Shown: in pieces, positions 1-11,402 of the stretch
How the letters are laid out: the number at the start of each line of letters is the position of its first letter
How positions within the stretch are numbered: the stretch's first letter is position 1
Source: Morinoia aosen
Taxonomy: Eukaryota > Arthropoda > Malacostraca > Amphipoda > Talitridae
Length of the DNA stretch: 64,000 bases
Reading direction: 5' to 3'
NCBI GenBank assembly: GCA_030386875.1
Contig: CM059567.1
Coordinates: 58,760,020 to 58,824,019 of the forward strand
Notes under the pieces: generated by a model
Databases searched by the model: none
Told to the model about the DNA's origin: nothing
Seen by the model: the letters and a program-made list of their open reading frames with translations, nothing else
Translations under genes and position numbers: made by a program

Positions 1-596
1 AGTTGTCAAGCTCGAATCTTCAAACCTCTTTCGTAATTTACCCTCCGATCGAAACTTGCACGACCAAAAGTGGACGTTTTCAAATGTTGCGCATAGATGG
101 TCATTGGTGCGCAGTGGCGAAGCGGCGCATAAAAAGTAGACGTGCATCGGACAAGTCGACATCCCACCTCCCGAGAAACTCTTCGTTCCAAATTTTAAGA
201 ATGAAACCAAGACCACCAACAGAGAACGCGTACTCTTTTTTGTCGCATGTGAAGAGTGCCATTATGCGGCAGGCTGAAATAGCGGGACAAAAAACTCCTA
301 GTTAGGATGAAGTATCCAGTTGTGTTGGTCGGTAAAATAACACGCAAGATCGCCGACCTCATTCATAAACGGCAGTTCATTCAGCGGTCGCCGTGCCCGG
401 GGGCCGGCATGAGTGCTGCGCCCTGCGTATGAAAAAATGCACATCGCATCTCTCTCGTACGCATGAGTGGTTGTGTGCGCATGTTGAGAGTGCACATAGG
501 CCTCCGTATTCTGGTGCCGTTATTTGACCGCAGTGGCGCTGACGTAGCGGGGGGTGAGAACTGGGGGCATGCGTAAAGTGGGGGCCTGCTGGGGGA
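1..596. other. No gene recognised; G-run cluster at right edge
   Basis: Short open frames occur on both strands, but none resembles a family I know. The right edge (549-595) has four runs of five or six G, described in the findings. Otherwise I see nothing structured here. Confidence 0.5.
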
Positions 597-997
597 GGTA
601 GTATCACGTGGCAGTTCTCACTCGTTTCTCGATTCCAATGAAATTCTTTAAAAACTGTCAATGATATAAGCGAAAATTTTGAGCTCTATTGGTATTGATT
701 CATGCCATTAATGACAGTAGTATTAATCTCGTTATTTCATTTAAATTTCCAGCTATTTTATGTCATCTGAGATAAATGATAATGAAAACACTGCTGGGTT
801 GGGTAGTATCACGTGGCAGTTCTCGCTCGATTCTCGATTCTAATGAAATTCTTTCAAGACTGTCAATGATATTTGTGAAATTTCGAGCTCTGCTGGCGTT
901 GATTCGTGTTATTAATGGAAATAGTATTAATCATGTAACTTAATTTAATTTATGAGCATTTTTATGTTATATGAGATAAATGATAATGAAAGCATGT
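597..997. repeat. Two-copy tandem duplication, 205-bp unit
   Basis: Two diverged copies lie head to tail (597-801 and 802-about 997). Both begin GGTAGTATCACGTGGCAGTT and both end near GAGATAAATGATAATGAAA. The shared word CTGCTGGG at 586 and 791 gives the same 205-bp period, so the duplication may start slightly earlier. Differences are scattered substitutions, which suggests an old event. I see no coding frame. Confidence 0.9.
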
Positions 998-1645
998 CCT
1001 GAAAAACTAGAAATCGAACAACCGAGAAGTGAGCATCCGCTACTCAGCACGGCAGCCGAAACTACTCTGCTATCTCTCAGCATGAGCGCTGTGTGAAGAC
1101 ACGATTGTGACTATAGCATAAGTAGCTTCTGGCAGACGAGGAGATTGAAATAATTAAAAAGGAATTACTGAATTTCATATGGGCATGGCTTGAGCTTCAA
1201 AGTGCGTGTGTTGAAAATTTCAAGCTTGAGTGTCTATAGCCCGAAATGGAAGCCCCATGTCCTTTGATGTAACGCGGGTAATCCAGATTATGAATTAAAA
1301 CAATTTTATCATTTGAATTTGCGTTAATAAATTTTATCGATTGAATTTTGACCTAGTTTGATAAGTGTTTTTTTTTATCAATTGGTAATATCTACTGCTA
1401 AAATCGACTGGTCTTCGGTTTAATTTTCAGCTTATTTCATGCTTATTTTCGATGCAGTTCATTTCATGCCTTTGATAGCAGCTATTCCAGAGGTTCGTAA
1501 ATTAACCATCTCTTTCTGTGACGCTTCAGAAATCTTATTCAAAGTTATTACACCGTCTTTTCTTCTCCGAATGCATTAAGTTAATCTATTTCCCGGTAAT
1601 TTCTTCCTAATAACTTCAAAGTATTCGATACAGGTATTATAGGAG
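998..1645. other. No feature recognised
   Basis: AT-rich sequence with T-runs around 1370. I see no repeat, coding frame or RNA gene. Confidence 0.4.
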
Positions 1646-1695
1646 TAAGATAAAAAAGAATCGATGTAATTATTAACATTTTTATTATTTTTCTT

Positions 1696-1736
1696 GGCAA
1701 ACGTTTTGGAATATTATAATTCCATCTTCAGTGTTG
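1696..1736 (-). ncRNA. Hammerhead-ribozyme-like motif (degenerate)
   Basis: On the minus strand it reads CACTGAAGATGG, a stem GGAAT/ATTCC, then AAAACGTTTGCC. The CTGANGA box and helix II are present, but the GAAA box reads AAAA, so activity is doubtful. Hammerhead motifs are known in Penelope-like termini. Confidence 0.45.
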
Positions 1737-1738
1737 AA

Positions 1739-1777
1739 ATCTTGAAGATGGAATGATAATATTCCAAAACGTTTGCC
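1739..1777 (+). ncRNA. Hammerhead-ribozyme-like motif (degenerate), inverted partner
   Basis: This is the plus-strand mirror of the neighbouring motif, with TTGAAGATGG, a GGAAT/ATTCC stem and AAAACGTTTGCC. Both core boxes carry a change. The two motifs face each other across only a few bases, so a transcript would fold into one long hairpin. Confidence 0.4.
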
Positions 1778-1865
1778 ATGAAAAATAATAAAAATAATCA
1801 TTTTTACATTGGTTCTCTTTTTCATCTTACGCATGAGATTCCCAAAGAATCGACCAATCGGAAAA

Positions 1866-4744
1866 TGGGATATTATCCATATTCCTACAGGGGATAAAGT
1901 GTTCTACAGCATAGAAATCGTTTGGCTTCTCATTCTCAGCTTCTTACTGGTCTTCGCGGTGAGTGAAGTCTCTGTCACTCTACTTTACTGCTGCCCGTGT
2001 ACTAATCTAACTTCGAACACTTTGAGGCTCTTGTCTTTAGTATTGGATCAATTTGTATCTCATCTCATTTTAAATAAAACTGAATAGCCTTCGCGTCGTT
2101 ATCTTGAAGAACACCCTCGTTCAACAACATCGGTAACTGGCGTTTAATGGCTGTTATCCCATAACTAACGCTTTATTTTCTTACGGAACTGCATCTTTTA
2201 TCTAGATTAGAAATCTCGCTTTTAGAGAGCTGAAGCTTCGCCAGCTTTGGTCAAGCGTAGAGCTGTTCTTATGAGGCTGCTGCGTAGGTCGCTTCTTAAT
2301 AAACAATATGAGCATTTTGTCGGACGCTTTCTTTTATACTTCCCGGTGAGGTCATTTGTGATTTCCGACAAGTGGTTCTTTTGGACGTGGGGCTGTTAAA
2401 CGAAAACTGTGATTGTTTTTGGTTTTTTCTGTTCATGATTTCATTTTTTGAGGCCTATACCTCCGTTCCTTGATGTTCAATTTTTTTATGTTATTCTGGT
2501 TTTTGGGCTTTCCACCTCAATTGGGTTGACATTCGTTGGTTGTAATGCTTGATTTGTCGAATTCTATTCGATTTCGTTAACTTTCTTTATCGGAACCGGA
2601 CATCATTTCCGAAAAAGCGGTATTTTTTCTCTGCAAATATTGCCTGTGCTGAATTGATGGGGCTTAAAAAAATGCGCAGTCATCGCTTTGGCATACTCAT
2701 GTCCAAATTTGTACTTTTTTTAATATTTAGTTACTTTAAGTCTACATTTGTCTTAAACTTTGGGAGCAAGTAATCTGTGTTCTAGGAGGCTTGCTGATCT
2801 TGAGAATCAGCTGTGTTAGGGAGGAATAAATACAGTATTCTACGAGGGGCCTCTTATGATCCATAGTTTTTATTCGGTAAGAATTAAAAAAAAGATTTTG
2901 GCAGGATGAAATTAGTAGTGAACTGAAAGCATCCCTTTAAAACACAACGTGTTGATGCTCGAGAGCAGTATCTTTAGGCTACTCATTTCTAGGTTGAGCA
3001 GTAAAGTTTTACCAACACTTCGGCAAAGTTCGTGTGAATCACTTACTTAATTATACATGGGTTCACATCACAAATTTATCTACCACATTGATTTTCTTTA
3101 ACCCACTGAATATTCGAAAGCTTTAGTTCTAACATACTTCTGAAATAAATTCCATGTCATAAATTGAATTAACGTCAGACTTCATATAAACAGCAGATGT
3201 CAGCTCATGTCACGAAAATATCATACGCAGTCATTAGGAGTTCATACTTATCTGTCTTCGCCGCAGTTGAAATTAACTTCTTAGTTATTTTCTCAATCGT
3301 AATGCAATACGTTGGGTCAGAAAGGTGCCTCATTCGAGGACCAATTCATCCCATGAAGCAGATTGTAGACAATTTAATTTGACCTTTATAAACAAGATGG
3401 AAATTCACTGTCTTGCAATTACTTCCAGTTAATTTGAAGCAAGTTTGAGGTCTTCCATTGATGCAAACTAATTGATTGTATGATCAACTCAGAGCCTTTT
3501 ATTATCATTAGGTCTGCGGCACAAAAAAAATCGTTCTTGACTTCGCTTCTTAGTGGAAATAATTCATTCATATGGGCATTTAACGGGCAGGGTGAGTGCA
3601 TGCAGCTGTACAATCTATAATAGCAGAGCGCTGCACCTCTCTAAAGCAAAACTCCAACATTTAATTTAGCTACGGGGCCGCCAGTTAAGCTTAACCGGTT
3701 GACGAGCCTAACATTCTGAGGTCAGATTTCCAAACCATTTTGCTTCTCAATGGAGTACGGTGGTCATCTGAGTTTCTCCGAGTTGTTTACGCTACGCTAT
3801 TGCTATTCGCGCCTTGCGTAGCCAAGTCCACTTAGGAGAAATCACCTCGCGTAATTTTTTTTGAAAATCCGGTCACTGGTCTTAGGACTTAACGCACACT
3901 GATGACGAAAGTTGCCTCAAATTTGCTCTTTTTCAGGACCCGTAGACTTAAGCTAGAGCGTAGTCCTAGTGAATTCCTCGGATTCGTAGGGGTGTAGGAG
4001 CCTCGCATTTTTATATTCGGTGCCTCGCATTTTTGTGTATGCGAAACCCTATATTTGTGAGCGGTCGTGTTCGGTGTCTTTTGAAGTGCCGCTGTGGCCC
4101 AATGCTCGTAGGCCTGCTTCGCTCCACCCTCAATTATCGTATATTCCAGCGCTGAAATTGCATATTTCGCTGCAGTAACTGAACTTCCAGCAGCGGTGGA
4201 CTCCTCATAAGCCAGAGCAAGCCTTAACATTTCCACGTGAACTTATTTGACGGCTTTCATTTGTGTAAAGTTTGATGTGCGCTCAATACTTGTCGTATAT
4301 ATTGCTCTTCTTATTTATCGCTAAGGATTGCTGTGCGCCATAATTCTCCTTAATCGGTGCCATTACTCGGGATTAGCGTTGCAGCGATTGCTGTCAGTGA
4401 TGCATCAGCGCCAAGGTTCTTATATATTAACTTTGTCTTATTTCTCGGCCGCTCTTAAATTCTTCGCTTGAATAAATACGACATTCGAGGTCGCAGAAAT
4501 GCGCTTCCTTGGTCGAGAGTGTTTGTATTTTTTTTAAATTTATGCAATGCAGATTGAGAGCATTGCATCATGTGACAATTATTTGCTTATTTTCATCCTC
4601 AAATTTCTGTTTAGTTAGTAGTAGTATTCGTCCTAGGCAGAGAGAATTTTTCAGATTTCACTCCCCTAATTGACGATTAGTTTTTCCTGTTTTATTAGTT
4701 AGATGTAATTGAAGTTTGTGTAGCTCTCCATCCAAAGTATTTTC
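1866..4744. other. No gene recognised
   Basis: Mostly AT-rich, unremarkable sequence. A minus-strand open frame at 3889-4236 (115 codons) has fairly even codon use, but it matches nothing I know and is within the range expected by chance. No repeat or RNA gene seen. Confidence 0.4.
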
Positions 4745-5095
4745 ACTCCCGTGGTTGCCGTGCATTGAAATTGAGCAATAACTGCACGTTTGGACTGAGT
4801 AGTCACAACGAGTTTAAAATACGTAGCCGCTGCGGATTGAAATTGCTTGCTCGCTGTTGGTTGAAATTGAGGGGCAACTGCACGTTAAAATTGAATGATA
4901 ACTGCAGGATGAAATTGAGTGGTCGCTATAAATTGAAATTGAGGGGTAAATGCCTGTTAAATTGAATGATAACTGCAGGAGGAATTTATATGGTTGCTGT
5001 AAATTAAAATTGTGGGGTAACTGCACGTTAAAATTCCATGATAACTGCAAGATGAAATTGAGTGGTCGATGTAGGTTGAAATTACTTTGTAACTC
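4745..5095. repeat. 24-bp minisatellite with 72-bp higher-order unit
   Basis: Degenerate 24-bp units built on TTGAAATTGAGGGG and AACTGCACGTTAAAATTGAA are grouped in threes. The word GGGG(C/T)AA recurs at 4871, 4943 and 5014, a step of 71-72 bp. Because 24 is divisible by 3, short frames stay open on both strands and encode an eight-residue periodic, Lys/Leu/Cys-rich string. I take that as a by-product of the repeat. Confidence 0.85.
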
Positions 5096-5324
5096 GCCTT
5101 ATAGAAGCTGTAAAAATATAAAGCTAATTGACTTGCTTTAGGAAAGTTCTAAAGCTATTTCGTGCTTTATTTACCTCGCCTTATGAAAGTACTAAATATA
5201 TTTAACTCTTTGTTGGTCATGCGGGAGGACAATGTATGTTTCGAGCGAGGCTCCGTCTCTCTGCAGCGCGTATGAGGCGCATGAGCATGACAGTTGTAGC
5301 TTTTTTTTTGCGGGTGAAGAAAAA

Positions 5325-5652
5325 GCTTGCAAAGTTTGCTATTCACCGAAAATCGTAACTTTATAAAGTCAAAGTATCATGAAGTTTGCAGCTTGCAAAG
5401 TTTGTTATTCACCGAAAATCGTAACTTTATAGAGTCAAAGCATCATGAAGTTTGCAGCATGCAAAGTCTTTAACTCGCCGAAAATCGTAACTTTATAGAG
5501 CCAAAGTATCATGATGTTTGCAGCTTGCAAAGTCTTTAATTCACCGAAAATCGTAACTTTATAGAGTCAAAGCATCATGATGTTTGCAGCTTGCAAAGTC
5601 TTTAATTTGCTGAAAATCTCAATTTTATAGTCAAAGCATTATGAAGTTTGCA
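5325..5652. repeat. 66-bp tandem repeat, five copies
   Basis: Units start with GCTTGCAAAGT at 5325, 5391, 5457, 5523 and 5589. Each carries ACCGAAAATCGTAACTTTAT and ends ATGAAGTTTGCA or ATGATGTTTGCA. Copies are about 90 percent alike and the last is the most diverged. No coding frame. Confidence 0.95.
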
Positions 5653-6100
5653 GTTTTCAGCGCTCTAAATATTTTCATTTGAATCAAAGCTTACTTATTG
5701 AAATGGTTCAAAATAAAAAGACGAGTAACAGCAGTCACACGAAAAAAGGTTAGGGGCCATAAACAGTTTAAAAGTTATGTGAAGGTTTATTACGTCTATA
5801 ATATTCAATTTCATTCAATACCTTATATTCGGTGTTGCGAAGAGGATTTGGTTGCTACCGAGTGACTTCTAAACCCATCTATCCTTTTATTCCGATGTTT
5901 TATTGATCGAGGTTTAACAGTGTGGTTTTATATTTCTTTATTCGAAATGTGACTATTAATTGATACTTACAATCTCTATTCTCTTCTAAACTTGACAACG
6001 TAGGCTGTTGACATATCTTAGGCCGTTGATAACGCAGTTTTCATCCGACGTACCTCTCCCATTTCGAGTTAGTGTTTTTGCACTAAATTATAATGAGCAC
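5653..6100. other. No feature recognised
   Basis: AT-rich spacer between two arrays, with no coding frame or motif seen. Confidence 0.4.
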
Positions 6101-6556
6101 GTATTTGAGTTCTCGATTGCGCGAGTATTTGAGTTCTCGATTGCGCGAGTATTTGAGTTCTCGATTGCGCGAGTATTTGAGTTCTCGATTGCGCGAGTAT
6201 TTGAGTTCTCGATTGCGCGAGTATTTGAGTTCTCGATTGCACGAGTATTTGAGTTCTCGATTGCGCGAGTATTTGAGTTCTCGATTGCGCGAGTATTTGA
6301 GTTCTCGATTGCGCGAGTATTTGAGTTCTCGATTGTGCGAGTATTTGAGTTCTCGATTGCGCGAGTATTTGAGTTCTCGATTGCGCGAGTATTTGAGTTC
6401 TCGATTGCGCGAGTATTTGAGTTCTCGATTGCGCGAGTATTTGAGTTCTCGATTGCGCGAGTATTTGAGTTCTCGATTGCGCGAGTATTTGAGTTCTCGA
6501 TTGCGCGAGTATTTGAGTTCTCGATTGCGCGAGTATTTGAGTTCTCGATTGTGTGT
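6101..6556. repeat. 24-bp tandem repeat, 19 copies
   Basis: Nineteen near-identical 24-bp units are built on TTTGAGTTCTCGATTG followed by CGCGAGTA. Only isolated CGCG-to-CACG or TGCG changes are seen, so the array was homogenised recently. Two forward frames and one reverse frame stay open throughout (for example an eight-residue repeat around REYLSSRL) because the unit is a multiple of three with no stop. I do not call this a gene. Confidence 0.97.
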
Positions 6557-7721
6557 GCATTTAAGTTTTCTTAAGATGCGCTCATGAGGTCAGAGCTCGG
6601 CAGCGATGCGGTTGCCTGCTAGGCAGAGCTTTCTAAGCCCCGAGAATGGCGCGTGCGATGCATGCCAATGATGTTTTTCCAGCGTCTTAAATGATTGCTT
6701 TCGTAACTTGATGCGTTCCCCACAAGGCAATTTTTTTGGCGAGATTTTTTTCGCATAATTTTTTTCTGTGTCTTCTGTCATGTCTTCTCGCACCTGAAGC
6801 GCTCCATTCAAAGTCAACGCTCGCGAACTGGTGTTCAGTTCTCTCGTTCATTTTCGATTGGAATTAAAATGCAACTGTGGATTCGCGTTCGTAATTTCCA
6901 TTCACCCTCATTGAATGAATGAATGATTGTTTCCAAAGCGTTCTTTAGTGCATTTTTGAAATTAATTGAAGACTGTATCGTTGTTCATTTGATTGTGAGG
7001 ATTTTCGTGTTATTATCTTGCCATTTTTATTGTAGTAACAACGACAGAGCAACAGATTACCACTCGAATATTCATCATCCTACCCATTGATTTTTACATA
7101 AAGTAAAAATATGCTATGCTAAAGTAAAAATATGCTAAATATGCTATCAATGTTCTAATAATTGTTATTATTGCTGCATGATGTGAATAAACTCTATATA
7201 CTGGCCATGTATATAACGAATCAGATATTTTTTATAAATTACTCACCAATGGAAATGACTGAAAGATTCCATAAGTGAATTGCGCCGAGAAATTATTACG
7301 TTCCTGTGAAACAATAACTTTTTAGCTCAGGTAATTCGCATTCGAATTTTCTAACGCTGCAATCATGCACAGATAACATACTTCTTATAGAATTGAAATT
7401 AGGGAGAAGGAATATCGATAACTTTTATTTTTAACGATGCTTCCTTTACGTGAGAGCAAAGCTAAACTGACATGCAGCAGATGTCGCTCACCAGAGTCAT
7501 CTCTCCGGCCTAAGCAGGGCAGTGTAACGTAACAATGATCTTATTCTAAGTATCCTCTTACCTAATGTGTGTTTATTTACCCCTTTTAATAAACCTTTTT
7601 TACCTCTTGGTGTGCTTATTTATTTGTTTGGTATCCGCTTCTTAAGAAACAGCTTCTTTGGCTTGATTTGAAGGATGCGTAATGACCGGATCTGTGATAC
7701 GAATTTCACAACAGTACAAGT
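6557..7721. other. No gene recognised
   Basis: AT-rich sequence with a short local duplication of AAAGTAAAAATATGCTA near 7099-7130. No coding frame of note. Confidence 0.4.
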
Positions 7722-7843
7722 ACAAGAATATTTGAATCGCGAGCACTATTAGAATGGCTATATTTATTTGTCATTCACATCTGGAGAATTTATATAAGGA
7801 AAGTATTGAATCCCATCATTTTTGACGGGCCGTGTACACTAGT
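7722..7843. repeat. Dispersed repeat, copy A
   Basis: About 120 bp that recurs at 19202-19322. Shared blocks include TTTGAATCGCG (TTTTAATCGCG in the other copy), CACATCTGG, GAATCCC and TTTTTGACGG, ending in CACTAGT. Copies are roughly three quarters alike. Class unknown; it could be a transposon end or a SINE-like tail. Confidence 0.75.
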
Positions 7844-7911
7844 TATAAAAATAATCTCCTATGGATTATTTTTAAAACGCTTTGAGAAAAATTTTGTCGC
7901 AAAAGCAGCAT

Positions 7912-7953
7912 ACTTTTGTGTGTCTAGTTGTCGCAAAACGAGCACACAAAAGT
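7912..7953. repeat. Perfect 11-bp inverted repeat
   Basis: ACTTTTGTGTG at 7912-7922 and CACACAAAAGT at 7943-7953 are exact reverse complements around a 20-nt loop, inside the MITE-like unit. Confidence 0.85.
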
Positions 7954-8020
7954 GTTTTAACAAAATACTTGATTAGCCTATGTATTTTGACATACTTTTG
8001 TGAGTCATGGGCTTATACGA

Positions 8021-8034
8021 CACACTTAGGTGTG
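8021..8034. promoter_or_regulatory. T-box-like palindrome, imperfect
   Basis: CACACTTAGGTGTG differs by one base from the palindromic T-box site core CACACCTAGGTGTG. It may instead be part of the transposon-like unit around it. Confidence 0.25.
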
Positions 8035-8331
8035 CCAAACATGACACACAACGTAAGTCAATTTTATTTCTCATAAATATTTCACTTTCTTAGACCAGCA
8101 ACTAATTACACTGATGTACAGACAATGTCCAAGAATTAGAACAAAAATTAGCGAAGATATAAAGTTTTTGGGGGTGAATTGTACTCCAATCACAAAATTT
8201 AAACACAGTTCGGTTTTCTACAAAAAAGATTGAGCCATTTGAAACGTGAATAAGTGTTTCAAGTCTCTCAACCGCTTGGTCAAAAGAAATACTTCAATGT
8301 GTATCAAAATATTTCTGAATAACCGTTTGAA

Positions 8332-8344
8332 ACACCTAGGTGTG
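8332..8344. promoter_or_regulatory. T-box-like palindrome
   Basis: ACACCTAGGTGT is a perfect 12-bp palindrome matching the core of the Brachyury-type T-box consensus. The flanks TTTGAA and GTCAAA extend the dyad to 24 bp with one mismatch pair. Confidence 0.3.
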
Positions 8345-8364
8345 TCAAAATTTCTCTCAGTGTT

Positions 8365-9709
8365 GGAGAGCGGCCGAAAATGAAAGAGGATTGTATTAAG
8401 ATCGACGACTCATTCTGTTGTTTAGTTGTCTTTGGATGTTCTTGAAAATCTCTCAGGAGGTACCTTATGCGTATGAAGGAAGAAAATCATGCATAATGCG
8501 CCCTTGTGGCAGAATTTGCCCCCCCCCCCCATCCCTCCCCCCGTTCAAGAAGTGAAAACGGTCTTACGAGATCGTCAATGTCGAGATCATGCTCGAGGGT
8601 ATGTTGTTTTTCTCTTCTTATATATAATTCATTTCCTCGGATCCCTTCAGCTATGATAATGTTCGTAAAAATTTCATTATAAGTACACCAATGCGTACAC
8701 AGTAGGTTAAGTTCAAGTCAAGCTTTACGCTGCTAAAATTAGAATCAGAACTGGCTTTAAAGACTGCCAGTCAAAACTGTATCATCTATCAGCAGCTTTG
8801 TCGTCTGGATGAACTAATATAACCTTGGTTTTATTTACATCTGGAATTTTTTATACTAATCCAATTTTGAAAAATTGTCATGCTCATGCTCTCATTATGA
8901 GTCCTTTCCAGATTGTTAACAACCATAAGCTGCATTCATCAGCTATAACCCTGAGGCATTCGCTCATAAGACGCACTATGTGGAAAACGAGGCATTTCAG
9001 ATTTTTATTTTCGTACATGCGATTTGCCAATCTCATTACAGTAGAAGTACTATAAGTTGCTTTTTTCTGTGACTCTAGCTGTCATGGAAACTGAAATAAA
9101 AATTAGGTTTGGTGAAACCCTTTCTATGGGTTTCCTTTTTAACCCTTTAACCCTCATTATATTGGAATCACCGAAATTTCTCTACCATTTTCATCAATCC
9201 GTTAATATGTTTTGGGGTAGTAAAGGCAGTGTGAAAATAAACGGATTTAGTCTCGACGGGATCATGGGAGCGATAGATTGTATAGCAGGCCTTGACACGG
9301 AAGACATGAGACTCCGTTCCTGTCTGGCTTGGAATGAACTTCACGTGCCTCTTGATCGACGCCAAGTCCAAACATCGATCGGATGAGCCGCGTGGAAAAT
9401 TTATTGGCACCTCAACGACTTATTGAACGAGCGTCAACAGAAAACAAAGTCGATCACCAGGCTTGTGAGCAAAACTCGGCCCAACCGTGATCAATGACAT
9501 TATTTTGCGCCAGTCTATTGGTTCCTCAACGCCTATCGGTCCGTAGAACGAGCTGCGAGTAGTCAGAGAGTGAGGATGAACGTCTCCGCTAAAAACAGAA
9601 TTTCAGTTCGTATAAAGCGAAACTTCTGAAAGAGCGAAACAGCATCCCCAGCCTCCCGTATTTTTTTTTCAATTTTGGTTGCCGCAGGCTTCTATTTGAG
9701 GTTCGTGAA
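8365..9709. other. No gene recognised; C-run at 8519-8536
   Basis: Contains a run of twelve C at 8519-8530, then ATCCCT and six more C. A short stretch at 8829-8854 with ACATCTGGAATTTTTTATAC faintly resembles the dispersed repeat at 7.7 and 19.2 kb. The open frame at 9057-9386 (109 codons) resembles nothing I know. Confidence 0.4.
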
Positions 9710-9832
9710 TCATACTTATTTAGAGTCATACTTATTTGGAATTATTCTTGTTTAGAGTCGTACTTATTTGGAATCACACTTGTATAGAATCATACTTATT
9801 AAGAATCATACTTATTTACCATCATACTTGAT
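9710..9832. repeat. Short degenerate minisatellite, about 17-18 bp
   Basis: About seven diverged units of the form TCATACTTATTTAGAG / TCATACTTATTTGGAA. No coding frame. Confidence 0.85.
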
Positions 9833-11282
9833 ATCCATGAATTACAATATCAAAATGTTTGTCCAGATGTAATTTTTTTATTCGGATCATGAACGAATAT
9901 TTCACTGTGATATTTATTTATAATAAAAACTGGTTATTGGTAGCATCAACTAACATACGAGTAGGTTGGAGTGTTCATAGTTTTACATATTCTTAGACAA
10001 CGCGATGTGATATTTTATCTTTCAAAGACTACGTATCTTCCAACAGCTTTGTTGGCAGACTCTGTTTTCCACAATTAATTCTCTTAAAGCAACTCTGCTT
10101 TCATTTTGACTGAAAATTGCGCCTGTATATTAACATTCGCAGTTCTGATAATATGCTAATACCTTGACGCATGCGACGCTCGAACATTGTGACCTTTCAA
10201 TCGTAAAATATCCGTCCAAAACACGTTTACATTTCGTGGTGTCTTCTGTCATCCTATTAGTCCCGTGATGGCCCATAAGGAGCAGATTTATTAGCAATAA
10301 TCTGCTTCTGTTCATTTGCATTCACTACCGAGGCTTTTACTCGACATTATAAGGGCACGGAATGCGTGCAATGTGCCTCGTAATTTTTTTTCTCGCGCTC
10401 AGAAATTGTCGAGAGCCTTCGTGGCGCTAATTCGATCGGCACCACGAGAGAGACAGAGACACCACCGTAAGGCGAGCGTCGGATTAAACTCGGAACGATA
10501 TTTGATAAAACTGTGTCGCTGTGATAACAAATTAAATGCATTGATACTAGACCCCGTTCAGGCTAATTAAAGGAAATTAGCAGGTACAATGGGATGATGT
10601 GTAACGTGTAGGTTGTGTTAGAGCAAAGCTCGTTATAAGCGGGGAGTTTTTAGACTCAGGTTTAATGTGTAGAGTATTTAATAAACAGACAAGGATACCC
10701 AGTACGTGTATATGAATATATAGTGCTTATTGGTTAGTACTTGTGAAATTATAACGGAAAAATGTTCTCGTAGAAAATTGTCTGACTTGTTCCAAAAATC
10801 TTGAATTTAGTAGAAATTAGTAAATGAAGTGTATTCCAGCACTACTGAGTACTGAATTAGTTCAATCAAAATTAATCCTGGAAGCCAGGGTAATACTTGA
10901 AAAAGACTGCATAGTTGAAATTATTTTACAAATTTGAAATTTGTTATTGATAAATTGGGATATGTTACATGTACTGCAAAGGTTTGAATTGAGGTATCAA
11001 TTTTTTATAGCAGTTTTGATAAAAATTTCATAATGTCTTTGTTCAGAAAACTCTGTTCTTACATAACATAATTACTTCAGAGATTTTCTGTAATAGCTGA
11101 GTAATTAATAAAAAGCTAGTAAAAGATCTGCGTTGATAAATATTAGGAGAACAATTATTTATGAAAGCCACTTTTACCGGATCGTAGTGCCGTTGAAACG
11201 CAAAACACACACAAAAAATATTAGTTAGATATTAGTTTCTTATAGCTTTTTCGCAATTTGTTCATTATCGTTTTTTATTCCT
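9833..11282. other. No gene recognised
   Basis: Mixed AT-rich sequence. The words GCGTCGG and AAACTCGG near 10480 recur near 12130, but too little is shared to call a repeat. Confidence 0.4.
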
Positions 11283-11402
11283 TGTTTTACAGCACTGATG
11301 ATGGAATCAGAGATTCCAAAACGTTTGCCATTAAAAGAATGTTCCCTTTTATATTGGTTCTTCTTTTCATTTTACGTATTAGATTTCCCAAAAATCGCCC
11401 TT
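11283..11402 (+). mobile_element. Penelope-like element 3' terminal fragment
   Basis: Carries CAGCACTGATGATGGAA, AACGTTTGCCATTAAAAGAA, TTGGTTCTTCTTTTCATTTT and a diverged AGATTTCCCAAAAATCG tail, in the same order as the termini at 1.6-1.9 kb and 25.7-25.8 kb. Only the end of the element is left, and no inverted partner was seen nearby. Confidence 0.7.
11290..11329 (+). ncRNA. Hammerhead-ribozyme-like motif
   Basis: CAGCA, then a full CTGATGA box, a stem TGGAATC/GATTCCA with a three-base loop, then AAAACGTTTGCC. The GAAA box reads AAAA, so the core is one base off. Possible stem I is GCA/TGC. Confidence 0.45.

Larger units (their letters stand above)
1646..1865 (+). mobile_element. Penelope-like element terminal fragment with inverted arms
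   Basis: A minus-oriented arm (about 1646-1736) and a plus-oriented arm (about 1739-1833) are near-perfect inverted copies of each other. Beyond the plus arm is a single-sided tail containing GAGATTCCCAAAGAATCGAC. The same terminal sequence and tail end the better element at 24.4-25.8 kb and a fragment at 11.3 kb. An inverted terminal repeat with a tail at one end only is known for Penelope retroelements. No endonuclease or reverse transcriptase remains. I found no clear target duplication. Confidence 0.7.
7878..8364. mobile_element. MITE-like unit with imperfect terminal inverted repeats
   Basis: The right end, read in reverse, is TGAGAGAAATTTTGACACA. The left end reads TTGAGAAAAATTTTGTCGCA, so about 16-17 of 20 positions agree. 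The inside has no coding frame but holds a perfect 11-bp hairpin and two ACAC-TAGGTGT palindromes. I found no clear target duplication, and the AAATTTT core could pair by chance, so confidence is modest. Confidence 0.4.

Noticed and set aside
1809-2087. 92-codon frame starting in the PLE tail
   Set aside because: Begins inside transposon terminal sequence and then runs through unremarkable DNA; no motif.
3889-4236. 115-codon minus-strand frame with even codon use
   Set aside because: Length is within chance for this base composition and no motif is recognisable.
6008-6587. Open frames of 163-188 codons on both strands
   Set aside because: Produced by the 24-bp repeat; both strands and two forward frames are open alike.
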